From the NCBI GenBank assembly GCA_019722365.1, contig JADFUC010001833.1, positions 672,411-736,410 of the forward strand: a DNA stretch of 64,000 nucleotides, given 5' to 3'. The stretch comes from Lithospermum erythrorhizon (taxonomy: Eukaryota; Streptophyta; Magnoliopsida; Boraginales; Boraginaceae). This document shows positions 48,481 through 60,340 of this stretch, piece after piece (within the stretch, counting starts at the first letter, position 1; the number at the start of each line of letters is the position of its first letter). Under the pieces are notes generated by a model. That model did not search any database. It had not been told where the DNA came from and saw nothing but the letters and a program-made list of their open reading frames with translations. A program made the translations under genes and the position numbers.

Positions 48481-49305
48481 TTATTCAGTCTCCTTCGATG
48501 CTGTGGTCTGCTGTGACTGTGGTGTAAGAGACTGAGTGTCTGAGGTGATTGTTGAAGTTGTAACTGGCTGTGCCCATGGAACAAAAGCAAGAGGGGCTTG
48601 GGTTTGCTGACCAGCAAAGAGAGCAGATTGATCATTCTGTTTCCCCATCATAATTCCTGGTGGCACGACGGGAAGTGCATTCTGTGTAGGGGGCACATAA
48701 TAATATGGGATTGAATCCACTGGAGATCCTAGAAATGGAAGGGCTGCCTTCGCCAGACCGAGCCCTTCCTCTTTCAACTCGTCTCTCAGGATTATATCAA
48801 CCAGGAAGTCGAAAACATCAGTCCTTGATATGGCAGCAGCAATGTCGTTCTTCTGAAGGGTCCTTCTCTTGTTTTCTTCCGTGTGGAGCCATGACCGGAA
48901 AGTCAGCTCCAAGATGAACATCTCACAGGCCTTGGCAAATATTACTGGAGCTTCTGAGGAGATCATCCTGACATCTTCATCGGCTTTCATTATTTTCTTG
49001 ATTCGCGCAAGAGGGAGGTTATGATTCTTGAAGTCGGTAGTCTGCTCGACTTCGTGCAATTGTTTAGCCCAGAAAGACTGAAGCTGCTGCTGGTTGTGGA
49101 AGTTCTGAGGTTGCTGATAAGAAAGCTGGTGTGCAGGAGTGGGGAAATCGTTCACAGGCTGATTCGAGGAAGCCACAGCCATTACCCCAACACTAGCAGC
49201 AACATTTGTAGTTGTTTGGTAGGTAGTAGTACTGAAGGCTATCTGCCTCCCTCCTGGTGTGCTCCCAAGTTGCTGCTGTGGTTGAGTCTGTTGTGAATGA
49301 TTCAT
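48481..49305 (-). CDS. NF-YC: Nuclear transcription factor Y subunit C (NF-YC1/2/4-like)
   Basis: This histone-fold subunit forms the NF-Y trimer (with NF-YB and NF-YA) that binds CCAAT boxes; plant NF-YC proteins act in flowering time, ABA and light responses. A single coding exon encodes 274 residues from [10 protein letters not shown]; an earlier in-frame Met at 49368 would add 21 residues but lies close to a likely 5'UTR splice acceptor. A Gln-rich N-terminus leads to [18 protein letters not shown] and the histone-fold core starting [20 protein letters not shown], then [38 protein letters not shown] and DELKEEGLG. The order and words [16 protein letters not shown] and DELKEEGLG point to the NF-YC1/2/4 branch. 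The C-terminus is Gln/Thr/Pro-rich. A usual Pro in 'VDIIPRDELK' is Leu here ([10 protein letters not shown]). Gene type is certain; subgroup is inferred. Confidence 0.95.
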   Translation of the reverse strand: MNHSQQTQPQQQLGSTPGGRQIAFSTTTYQTTTNVAASVGVMAVASSNQPVNDFPTPAHQLSYQQPQNFHNQQQLQSFWAKQLHEVEQTTDFKNHNLPLARIKKIMKADEDVRMISSEAPVIFAKACEMFILELTFRSWLHTEENKRRTLQKNDIAAAISRTDVFDFLVDIILRDELKEEGLGLAKAALPFLGSPVDSIPYYYVPPTQNALPVVPPGIMMGKQNDQSALFAGQQTQAPLAFVPWAQPVTTSTITSDTQSLTPQSQQTTASKETE

Positions 49306-49384
49306 GGCTGATTTTTTTGTTGTCTTCAGATGCTGCAATACCAGCGTGTTACACTTCTGGACTCTCAATTATGGAACATGAAGT

Positions 49385-50700
49385 GAACAAAACCTGCAAT
49401 GTGTCGTGGATTTATCTGTTAGATGCATTAAATAAAAAACTAATCCAGATATAAGCTTATAAAATGATTATGCAATGATACAATAGTATAATTATATTAA
49501 GTCAACCATTTCTATTAATAACACCCCTCCACTAAAATTAACAAGAGGTTTGACTACTAAATTTTGACCCCAACTTAATATAATGTAAATACTTTTTAAT
49601 GCTATTTTGAGGTATCCAACAGCGTTGGATGCTTACAATTAGTACTTTCAGTTATATGCCTTGTAATAGCAGTAGCCTTGAGAGGTCAAGACATTTGATT
49701 TTTGACTTGAATCATTAATATTATGCATTACTCATATAAATATAAAAAAAGTTTTTGTTCAATGTAAAAGCCTTTTTGACATATAAGTGTATGATATGTA
49801 GCATACTAATATGTATGTAGCATCTAATGGTGGTAAAGAAGTTAAATTAATAATTATTGCTCCAAAATTAGATTTAACTATACTCGATACTCAATTTAAT
49901 TCATAACATATCTTTTTTTCGTTTTTAAGGTGTCGACGTCGATGATCAACGATAACTGACCGTTATATGGTAAAAAATTGTAAAACTAAATTTATTGATA
50001 TCAATTTTATATTTTTTGAACTAAAGAATAATTATCAATATTGGACAGACAAAAACAAAAATGAATTATAATATGATATGAAATGGAGGTAGTAATAACC
50101 TTACACTAGGATGGGGATGTGAAAATGGAAAAGTCGAGATAGGTCGTTCAATTCAAATAAAAAACCAAGTACATTATTCTTACATTAATAATTGTTCAAA
50201 CGGACTCATATCAAATACTCTGTATAAAAGAATCATACAAAATGAAAAAATACGTAACATTAGAAAATTAGAACATGCAAAGTGTTTTCAATGACCTTTG
50301 AATTCTAAGCTATGGTGGCCAAATGCTGCGAGATGATACTTGAAATATTGACCATGTGGCGATGTATTCTGAAAGAAGAAACGTTGAAAAATCAATGTTA
50401 GAGTGTAACATTTCATATACATTTTCCACAGCAGAAAACTCATCAATAACATTTCATTGAATTTAAATTATTGAAAAAACAAATCACATTAGAACCAAAT
50501 ACCAAATTCAGTTTTGCATGCAATATATGTAAGATTTTCCATATATCATAAAAAAGTTCAAACTTCAACAAAAACCAAATAATTTGAAAAATGGAAATCA
50601 ATATTAAGAACCTTAGGTAAATAGCAAATTCTAGGGAGAAATACTAAAAAAACATATCATTAGAAAAAAAATGAGTTTAAAATAAAGAATCATTTACCTT
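49385..50700 (-). promoter_or_regulatory. Candidate NF-YC 5'UTR introns and exon with a 16-residue uORF
   Basis: On the minus strand, CACATTGCAG|GTTTTG near 49.40 kb is a good acceptor just upstream of the NF-YC start. A possible internal 5'UTR exon runs 50368-50296: acceptor TTCTTTCAG|AATACATC, donor TTCAAAG|GTCATT. It is GC-richer than its surroundings. It contains a short upstream frame at 50355-50305 (MVNISSIISQHLATIA, then TAG). A further donor GAAAG|GTAAATG lies at 50698. Plant NF-YC genes often have 5'UTR introns, so the layout is plausible but unproven. Confidence 0.4.
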
Positions 50701-50969
50701 TCATAATTTATCCAAAGCTCATCATCATGATCATATGTTATACTAAATTGAATTTAGATACACAAACAAAAGTATAAATTACAATGTCTTTATTGAAAAG
50801 TGAAAATAAAGAAATATAAATTACAATGTCTTTATTTAAAAGTGAAAATAAAGAAAATTAGTTGAGCAAAGACAAAAAATGTTTTTGTGAATGTTTCTAC
50901 AAGAAAATGAGTGAGGAATAAAGGAAGAGAAAAAAATAGGAAAAGACTTCTTGTGGGATCGGCAGGTGA

Positions 50970-51097
50970 GACACGTGTCGAGCTTTGGTAATTTGTGAGT
51001 GCATATAATGAGGGTAGGTGTTGAAAATATAGTGGAGGGGGAGGAGGGTAATTTGGGGAAATGAAAAATGTAGAATGATGGGAGTTGTCCTACGTGG
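50970..51097. promoter_or_regulatory. G-box/ABRE-type elements in the presumed NF-YC promoter
   Basis: The perfect 10-bp palindrome GACACGTGTC is at 50970-50979, and CTACGTGG is at 51090-51097. Both contain ACGT cores typical of bZIP binding sites in ABA- or light-responsive promoters. They lie about 1.7 kb upstream of the NF-YC ATG on the promoter side if the 5'UTR introns above are real. Function is inferred from motif only. Confidence 0.45.
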
Positions 51098-51374
51098 ATG
51101 TGGAGGGGTGAAAATATTGAGGAGTTGGCATGGCTATTTCATTGTTAATGAGTCGAATTCAAACAAATATCGATAAATTGTTCGAAAAAATATTTGATTA
51201 ATTTTTGTAATTACGTGATTGTTTCATGTTTTAACAATTTTTATATTTGAGTATGACTCAAATGTAAGTCGTGCCTCACCTAATTCAAGTAAGATGCATA
51301 TTATATTTGAGGATAAATGGATAAAAATTATTTTCAAGACTCCAATTTTTTAAGACATCGTTAAAATAAGCAAT

Positions 51375-51455
51375 CGACCGTGCACTCTACATGTTCGACT
51401 GTTTTTTTATTAGGAAATAATCGATCGTGTGAAATATACAGTCGGTTATCCATCC
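51375..51455. repeat. Dispersed short repeat, copy 1
   Basis: This ~80 bp stretch contains 'aaataatcgatcgtgtgaa' followed by 'atatacagtcggttat'. The same words occur in reverse orientation at 60020-60095 ('ataaccgatcatacac', then 'ttcacacgatcgattattt'). The shared 19-mer is exact. It may be a terminal part of a small transposon. Confidence 0.5.
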
Positions 51456-51857
51456 CTAAGAAAGCTGGCCATGAAAATATATCCACCCAAATGTCCCATG
51501 TCTTCCCATGTAGCGCAAAGAAATCACATTTCAAAGAATTTTGAGATTTCTAAAAAATGTGAAACCGTCACACTAACTGTCCCTCGAGGTCCTGCCATGA
51601 GATTCCTCGGAAGAGAGTTTTTGAGATTTCTAATTTGCCTAGATGTTTATTCTGCAATAATGGCTAATAAAGACGATTGAATAATAATAAGTATATATAG
51701 AAGACTTCTTATCGTTTAAGGCGTTGAAAGTCTCTTGTCTAACATAGTTTTGGTGACCCAAATATTGTGAACTTAGCAAACCATACACTGCATATATAGT
51801 TTTGATTACAAACATTTGATTGTAAAATCACATTTACTGAGAAGAGATGTTCCACCA

Positions 51858-54800
51858 TTAACTTGTTGCCTTGTGAACAGATTTCTTATGCATGGACATG
51901 ACTCGTAAACGACTGGCAATTTCAGTAAACGATGGCCTGACAGACGGATTTGGAGCCCAGCACTGCTCCATCAACTTCCTCCATTCTGCATCACAATAGC
52001 TTGGAATAGTTGGCCTCAACGTGTTGTTCACGATGCCTCCTGCATATACATCATCAGAACGGTGGATGTTACACATGCAAGGATGGAATATAACAGATTG
52101 ATGTAATATGAAGCATGATTGGAATGACTTTCAGCAGTAAAGGATCGTTAAGTGGCTTCGATGATTATGAAATGGTCAAGATATTGGGGAAGCGGGTAGG
52201 ACTGATCATGTCATATAATACTGTAATGAAGTTGACATGCAAAAGAGGATGGATACATAGACCCCATAAATTCAACGGGGCAGATGCATAATATAGTTGA
52301 GTAGCATTCTTATATCTGTCTATATATGCCTTATAGCCGATCCAAATATAAGAGAAAAATTACTCCAGTTTCATTTAGTTTAGTTCATTAAGAAATTATT
52401 CATTGCATGGACTAATCAAAACTTATCCTTGCAAGTCCTTGTCATGTCGCGTTTCCATATCAGATTCTTATGTAGTCATAGATCACCATACCTATGATTG
52501 CACCGTAATGCATGTTTGCATAAGGCTCTTCACCAGTGAGAATCTCCCATAAGACAATACCGAAAGAGAATACGTCCACCTGTTCATGAACACCAAACAA
52601 AAATGTTATTTGCTACTCTGAAATGTCTGTGTACATCAGACATGCAATGAACCACAAACGAACAGCAATAATGTCTCTGACATAACAAGGGATCAAATTA
52701 GCATCTTCAGCCAAGTAAAATACGCAGGAAGCATTAAGCAAATCAATATATTACCAGGATACAAATGTTAGTTCTTTTTCTGATTACCAAACAGGTTCTG
52801 AAAAACTCAATCCATCTATGTTTCCAATAGAAAATTAGGACTCAAAGAACCTGACAGATTTCATAAACCTGGCACCATGTCTGATGTGACAATATTCTGC
52901 CAAACCACTGTCATATTGTCACATGAGTTAGGAAATTTATTTTCCCTCGTTAAATTTCATATTGCAAGTTGGTTTTTTCTTTTATCCGATTTTTGGGTTT
53001 AAAACATTGAACAGTCTTTTTTTTTTAATAATGAACTGCTTCCAAACAAAAGTCACACAACCACCAGAGCTCTCTATTCATATATGCAAGAGAATCAGAC
53101 CTTCTCGGAAACTTTGTTACTGCCACCATTAAGCAACTCAGGAGCCATCCATGGTAGCGTGCCCCTAACTCCACCAGAAACAAGGGTGTTTCTCCTAACT
53201 TTTGACAATCCAAAATCACCGACCTGGTGGATAGCATGGGAAAAAATGTCATATGCTTGATCGTTTATAAACTGGGCATTATAGAGCTTATGATAGACAA
53301 CCAAGAAACCCAAGTTATGAAATCAGACAGGAAAAAAAAATATCATAAGAATACCTTGCAAATGGGGCGAGAAGGATCTTTCAAATTGACCAGTAAGTTG
53401 TCACATTTCAAATCAAAATGCACAATGCTCTTTGAATGCAAATATTCCATGCCAAAAGCAGCATCCATGGCAATAATAATTCGCTTGCGACGATCAAGAT
53501 GCCTACCAAATTTATCACACTACCAAATTAGGACAAGGGAAAAGGCAAAGTTTGGATCAGAGGATCACTAGTGTAGAACAAAACTAGATGAATCTGCTCC
53601 TAAAAACAAAACAAATATTTTTTTATTTTTTTTGCTGCAGAACAGTTATCTAATAAAAAAAATTAGAAAAAATTAGAGCTCCATATTACAGGATTTTCAT
53701 CTTAATCTTGATTTCAGAGCTGCCAAGGTTAATATGGACTTCAACAAATGAAATCGTGCAAATCAGAAGGAACTTATGATTTGAGTATGAGAATGGAAGT
53801 TGTACCTATCCTTGCGAAGTAAAACATGCCTCAAAGAACCGTCAACCATGAATTCCGCAACAGTGGCCATGGTACCCCCAGGCCCATCTTGCACTACACC
53901 ATAAAATGCCACCACATTTGGGTGGTGAAGCTTTGAAAGAATTTCAGCTTCCCGCCAGAACTCTATTGTCTGAGACGAGGAGAAAGTTTTGATATAAAAC
54001 TTCGCAAAGTTGTCTCACAGAATATACTAAATGACGATTAAATGTAAGAAAATACTTCATGGGAACAAAACCAAAAGACTTAGCAGAGAGTGCTTAACAA
54101 TGTGATCGAAGCTAAAACAAGAAAAGTTCTTCAACAACATAAGAGTAATTGTTACCATTCGCTCTTGCTCAGATGAGCGCCCTGTAAAGCAACTCTTCTT
54201 TATTCGTTTAATAGCAACATCTGTCCCTCTCCATTTTCCATGATAAACTGTTCCAAATGTTCCAGCACCAAGCTCTCTCAGTTCCTCAAGATCGTCATTG
54301 TCTATGATCTGTAGCAATCAAATAAACAATAATGTTGAAAGGCAATCAGAGTTTCAAATTCAACAATCGTCTAGTAAGACTGTAAGAGAATAGTAGGCTG
54401 ATGCTGACGCTGATGTAACAAATTTCTCATCTGTTCTCTAATTTTATGCACACACAAGCACTAACAACAGCCTCATAGGCTATAATAGCAACACCAAAAT
54501 TTACTTTGAATGTCACCAAATATAGAAAGTGCAAAAAAACAGAAATAGAATAAAATAAAACCTGGTCAAGCAAAACTAATATGGAAATAAGGCTAACACA
54601 AAGGTATGCACAGTAACTAATGTTAAGTTAGAATTCAAAATAAAACCAAATGAATCCATTGAGAGATAAAAGTCTTGAGAAACATAGTTTTTATGTATCA
54701 GTCAACACAAACCATTTGAGTAACGTCTGTTTAAGTACTTCAAGAACAGTTAGAGTAGTTAAAAGAATCTCAAAAGCAGATAAGAAATGGTTCAAACCCA

Positions 54801-57800
54801 TCAATTAACCAATTCATCCCTCCATGCTACAAAGTCATGCACACATGATATATTATTTCACATCATTGTCTTCAAAATTTATGATCGAAAAGAATGAATA
54901 AACTTTTAGATAACCATTGAATCTACACATAAACTTAATATGAAAATACATTTACAGAAATCATTACCTGCAAGGAATTGATATCAAATTCTGAAAGAGC
55001 AGGGTCTAATGGTGGTAAACGAATATCTTCAATCCCGCCCTAGAATTATGAGACATGTTAAATTTACTTGAGGAGGTAACAAAAAATTAGTAAACAATAT
55101 TCACTTGCCTCCATATGTCATTACCTCATATTCTAACTCTGGTACTTGTGAGTTATCTATCAGACCATCATAATGCACCGCTTCACTTGCTTGAACAATG
55201 GATTCATTATAATTGGCATGCGCAGGTACAGAAACAGTTCCATCGTCATAAAAGTTGTCCCGAGGATCCACATGGTTTATCGAGGTACCATCTTTTTGTA
55301 ATGGCATGAATTTGGACTCTGTGGGTCTTTCCTCATACACAATGTGATCTTGATCAATTAGAGAGACATCCTTTCGAGAAAACTCATCGCCAGCCAATTT
55401 CTGGAAGAAGGACCAGTTTTTGGGTTCATGATTCTCAATGTTTACACTCATACCAGCTCCATCCGTCTGCAGCATTCCTACATTAGATGGATCATCGGAA
55501 AGTATAGCTTTCGTGAATATATCAGTCAGAAAATCACTTGGAAAACGGTCATTAATATCAATGAGAATATCTCCCCGCTCAGATCTGGAGGGTTCTATAG
55601 AAGTTTCTGCATGAGATTCATTCTTTACATCCCTCCCTGTTGAAGGATGAGAATGCCCCTGTATATTCTCACTGATATGGCCAGTAACATCATGCCCATG
55701 AATATTAGGAAGAATGCTCACCGGATCTTCAGTGTGCTTTGCAGACTCTACCCTGTGTATAGCAGAAAGTCCTGATCCAGTTTCGACTCCCTCATTCACC
55801 GTAAGACTCTTACTGTCACCTTTTGTGGAAGTTGTTTCATGGTCAGCGTTTGATCCACCCTGCTTTGATTTTGGCATTTTGGGAAGTCTGCTGACAATGT
55901 TTTGAGGATCCCCACTATATGGATGGCCTGTAGCAATCAAGTTCTCTGCCTCTCTATTCATATTTAGATTTTGCAACTTTTCAGCTGATTCAGAAACATT
56001 AGTTTGCTGGACATCATTCAGATGCGAGTGTACCATGAAGAATGGAGAGCTGTGTAAGTCATCAGACTTTGACGACCTATTAAGAAAATCCGCCTGCTCT
56101 CTGGGGATTCGCTCAGAATGAAAAACCCTTGGTGGAGGATCAGTGGTTTCAAAGTAGCTCAAGTCCATTGGATGTGACTCCAACGTAACAGATTCAGGAG
56201 TAAAAGCGCTACCACCACTGTCATTGTCATTGCCGTTTAAGTTAGGAGCTTGGACCATATTAGCAGCTTCTTGAGGCACAGATATTCGCTGGCGCTCTTC
56301 AACTCTTCCTTCATTCTTTAATGAAGGTTCCCCATTTGAAGTACTTGCAACAAGTCCACCTTCAACAGGGAAGTTATTCTTGACATTGTTATCAGGAAAC
56401 TGGTATGAAAGATCTTGCTCATCTGCCAAATCTTGATTGCCCTTCCATGCTCCTTCTTGGTGTGTTGAATCATCAGCTTTCAGCTTCATATCTGATTCTT
56501 GCACTTGTGAACCTTGTATGGAACTCAATGGATATGCATCAGCTAAAGTGTGTTGAGCCAAGTCATGTGGAGGCAGAGGTACAGCCGTTTCAAATGGCGG
56601 GTAACTAGAAATAGGTGGAAAATAATCATACTGCTGACCCTCTGATTTATGTCCTCCGTCATGTAGCACCTAATAACATCAACATTATTTAATTTACAAA
56701 CATTATGATTATAAAGTTTTGACGATTTTGATATTGATGAAGAAGGAACATTAAGTTAGCAAAATAAGAGGTATACTCACATTAACAAAGTCAGTTTTGA
56801 TTTGGCGCGTCTCCTGCTCAACATTTTGACGATTCAACTCATTCATATTGTTGGAAGAAAGGCTAACCAGACCATGAAGAGCTGAGTTTTGCCTCGATCC
56901 CATGTTCATACCATTGACCGCAACTACATACTGAATCTCAGAATCAGCATCAGAATTCGTTAGACTAAGTTGAGCATCATCTAGATCACTTAGTGAGAAA
57001 AGAAACATCCTAAGTTTCTTGCTTCCATCTACATCCTCAAAAACATGGCACTCTTCCATCATATTTTGCAAATCCTCATTACCTGAGACAGAAACCAGCG
57101 CATCAAGGTCCTCCCCAGGAAGTTGGTATTTTATTGTATGAGTTTGGTTGTATATTGCCGTAGTTTTCTGCCACAACTCTTGCCATGAGATCTCCTTGCT
57201 GATGCGAATAATTTTGGTTTCACCCCCAACATATCTATATTTCCCATCACTGGGACGAGGTAAAATTTTACCTCCAAAGCTGCAAAGGACTTTAATCTTT
57301 GAGGATGAGCTATCAGATGCTCCTGAAGATGCATAAGTCTCTGTGCGGTAAATATTATAACCTGAAGAATTCTGCAATCTCGACTGCCCAGATCCATAAT
57401 AGGCTTTGTCTTCATTTAATAGTGAGTTCTTCCGCTCAAATTCTTTTGGACCTCTTTCAACTACAGTTGACATGGATATGTCAGAACCACTTTCGGACCC
57501 GGTCTGACTTATGCCTAAAATTCCCTTTAGCTCCGAATAACCAGATGTATAACTGGGATCACTAGGAATATTCGGAACAAGTGGCTTCTTAGGGTTTACA
57601 CGGTCACGCATAAATTCAAGGGCAAACTCCTCACCTGTCTGTATTGAGAAATTATGAACAGGTTTAGCTTCAGGAAAACTACGTTCAGAGGGCTTCTGGT
57701 CGGAATTTGCATAATCTGTTGAATCTACCATGAATGTCTGAGATTCAGAAGTATGATCTTCAGTTTGACGCTGAGCAGAAAAGTTCTGAGGATGATTGTG

Positions 57801-57818
57801 ACTCTTAGGCTGCTCCAT
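51858..57818 (-). CDS. PB1-domain Raf-like protein kinase (MAPKKK, Raf18/Raf20-like)
   Basis: This is a soluble B-group Raf-like Ser/Thr kinase with an N-terminal PB1 (octicosapeptide) interaction domain; related kinases act in osmotic-stress and ABA signalling upstream of SnRK2s. Exons on the minus strand: 57818-56781, 56669-55125, 55039-54968, 54308-54156, 53969-53806, 53502-53355, 53223-53101, 52579-52492 and 52039-51858; 1170 residues. PB1 spans about 174-275 ([51 protein letters not shown]). A long, poorly conserved linker fills exon 2. The kinase domain begins near 893: glycine loop GAGTFG (899-904), VAIK lysine 919, REAE (Glu945), catalytic HFDLKCDN (1019-1026, with HFD in place of HRD), DFG (1043-1045), [11 protein letters not shown] and [19 protein letters not shown]. 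All catalytic residues are present. The start (MEQPKSHNH) was chosen over an in-frame Met at 58076, which would add a hydrophobic 86-residue extension. An upstream acceptor TTTTGCAG|GTTATCC near 58.1 kb suggests a 5'UTR intron. Confidence 0.94.
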
Positions 57819-60019
57819 TAAAAGTTTCTTCAAGCTATCCTCCCGCAGATTGAAATTTACAGGAAACCAGCAGTGATGCCACAGAACAACAATTTCCGCA
57901 AAAAGGCCATAAATTAGAAGCAAAATCCTTAACGTGGTGTAGTGAAAACCTAGCTTGCCACTAAGTTTACGAAACTTGAGAGACATAAAAACTAAACCAG
58001 AGAAACATGGCCACAAGGACTTTAGTAAGCTGTGTTCTTCAGTTAAACAGAAAACCGATATCAATGCTGACTGCAATAAGAAGGGATATGTCGGATAACC
58101 TGCAAAACGAAGAATCTGATGTTGATAATCTACATATATAGGTGATTACGAGTCAGAAGAAATCATCTGGGGTCAGATATAACAAACAGAGCGACATTTC
58201 GTAGTTGCTTACTTATTTATTTTAAGGCAATACAGGCAATAAAGACCCTACTAATACATGCTTACAATTATAGCTTCTAAAGGGTTTCTTTCTTAAAGGT
58301 CCATGTGAGTGATGTGACCAGAAAGCCATAGCCCTTCCATAAAATTTGCTGAATCATGATGATAATGCATAGATACATATAAATTTCAATATAAATCATA
58401 AGTTACATTAGCATCTACCCTTTATTTTCAGGTATCACAAGTCCATAATAGAAGGCGAACACTGAAAAATTTAAACCAGATTAAATCTCAATAACAGATA
58501 GACACTCGAAAATGCAGGCAATAATTTTTTTAGTTCCTATACTTATTTGAGCTTCATTGACAATACCCTGTAAATAAATGGCAAACAGAAGTTAACAGAC
58601 TCAAACTTCCTCGTTACAACAGTCAATCGCAACACAATCTCGGTACTCATTTAACCATTACCAATTTCTCTTCTCAAATTTCAACTAGACTCAAACTAAA
58701 TTAGTTATATTTATTGCATTGTTGCTCATCCATATCACCATATGCATTAATCAATATATATTTCTTTGACCATCATAAATTTGCAGCTAAGTTCTTTAAT
58801 AAAAAACTGAACTAATTGGACTTCTTCATATTTCTTCTACTTCCTCATCAACAAACCATCATAAAAATTGGATCTTTTTCATTCAAAAAAATAATTAACT
58901 TCAATTAACAAATAAAATACATTATAAACACATTAGTAGTCTAAGGCCAAAAGGGTCTAAGTAGTCAATAGTCATACAGCAAAATCAATAGCAACTTCAC
59001 AAAAATTGATCAAAACACTAAAATAAATAAGAATTAAACTTAAAAAAGTAAACTTTTACCTTAAAGAAACATTCTTTATGTGCAATATACCTTTTGATAA
59101 TCAACCAAGTACTCACACCAAAAAATCTATAATTTAACTTTATATATTTAATAAAATAAAATAAAAATTATCTCATAATTTTAAGATAAACCCAGAAAGG
59201 TGGTATTTATTTTTTCTTGAATTTATTTATTTTCAATAAATTTTTAGATGAATGGTTTATTGGATTTGAGCTTTTTTGGTCAAACAGTTGTGTATAGTGT
59301 AGATGCAGACACACAATTTAGCAGTTTTTATGTAATTGGGACTTTCATGAAACTAGTAATATTCCCAGTTTGCCCCCTTATATCTACTCTTCTACGATAC
59401 AATTCCGAATCTGGCTCAGTTTGGCTGGTATAACATCCTCGAAGATCATTTCCAAAATTATCAGAATATTAAATGACCAAATTCATTGTATAGGATGGGC
59501 TTAGAATTATACTCGGTAATAATCTTAACTATTTGATAATAATTTTAACCATCAAAGCAAAATAAAAAAGAAGTTCGACACTTACGAATTTTACTATCCT
59601 CTAGAATCAAAGATTGTGTTACACTTTCTCGAGACACCTTTTATTATGCAATTAAATCGCATATATCATACGAAAGATACGCTTTACGCTTAACGATAAA
59701 CGCATTTATAAAAGTTTAAAATACGATACACGCCGCGGTTATCAATATACAATGAAGTTGTCACGTAAAACTTAATACTCCAAAAATAGAAGCAGTACAA
59801 ATGTTACCGTACACTACGTAATTATTGTTGGCTTCATAAAACAATTTGTTTATCCACTAAAGCCTTTAATATGCTACGTTTTTGTTTTGGCATGTTGGAG
59901 TATTTTTATGGCAAGGGGATGTGACCATGATGTTCAATAATTTGGATGTGGGGCTGTGCAAATAATTCTATGTGTTTAATTATTGCATATATTTTTACAC
60001 ACATTAAGTTTTTCATGGT

Positions 60020-60095
60020 TTATAACCGATCATACACTTCACACGATCGATTATTTTAAGTGACAAAAACGATCGACACCTATGGAGCGCAGTGG
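60020..60095. repeat. Dispersed short repeat, copy 2 (reverse orientation)
   Basis: 'ttataaccgatcatacact' followed by 'ttcacacgatcgattattt' is the reverse complement counterpart of the copy at 51375-51455. The 19-base word is identical; neighbouring bases are diverged. Confidence 0.5.
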
Positions 60096-60139
60096 CCTAT
60101 GAATATTTTCAAATTATAACTGAAAAAGGATAATAATAT

Positions 60140-60340
60140 TACTTGTGATTATCAATTGCCAAGCATTGGTTCAACATTATTCTTCAATGAAAAAGATTAA
60201 AGGTTATTTTATTTAATTTACGACATTGATGTAATTTGTTGGATACATCACGACTAATTTGTCTTGTGATTATCAATTGTCAAGATTTATATTCAACCAC
60301 TAATCTTCAATGAAAAAATTGAAGATTATTTTACAGTTTC
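60140..60340. repeat. Imperfect tandem duplication (~115-120 bp unit)
   Basis: 'cttgtgattatcaattgcca' + 'ag...ttcttcaatgaaaaaga' near 60.14-60.21 kb is repeated as 'cttgtgattatcaattgtca' + 'ag...tcttcaatgaaaaaat' near 60.26-60.33 kb, with a matching 'ttattttatttaatt/tttt' tail. Non-coding. Confidence 0.7.

Larger units (their letters stand above)
49450..51857. other. Intergenic DNA between NF-YC and the Raf-like kinase
   Basis: Besides the regulatory candidates listed, the DNA is AT-rich. A short direct duplication 'aaattacaatgtctttatt' + 'aaaagtgaaaataaagaaa' lies at 50.78-50.86 kb. An open frame at 51429-51680 (plus) matches nothing recognised. No further gene is supported. Confidence 0.4.

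Noticed and set aside
55101..56669. A start at 56669 for the large kinase exon as the protein N-terminus
   Set aside because: The codon is GTG directly after a splice acceptor; the exon joins in phase to the PB1-encoding exon upstream (DFVN-VLHDGG).
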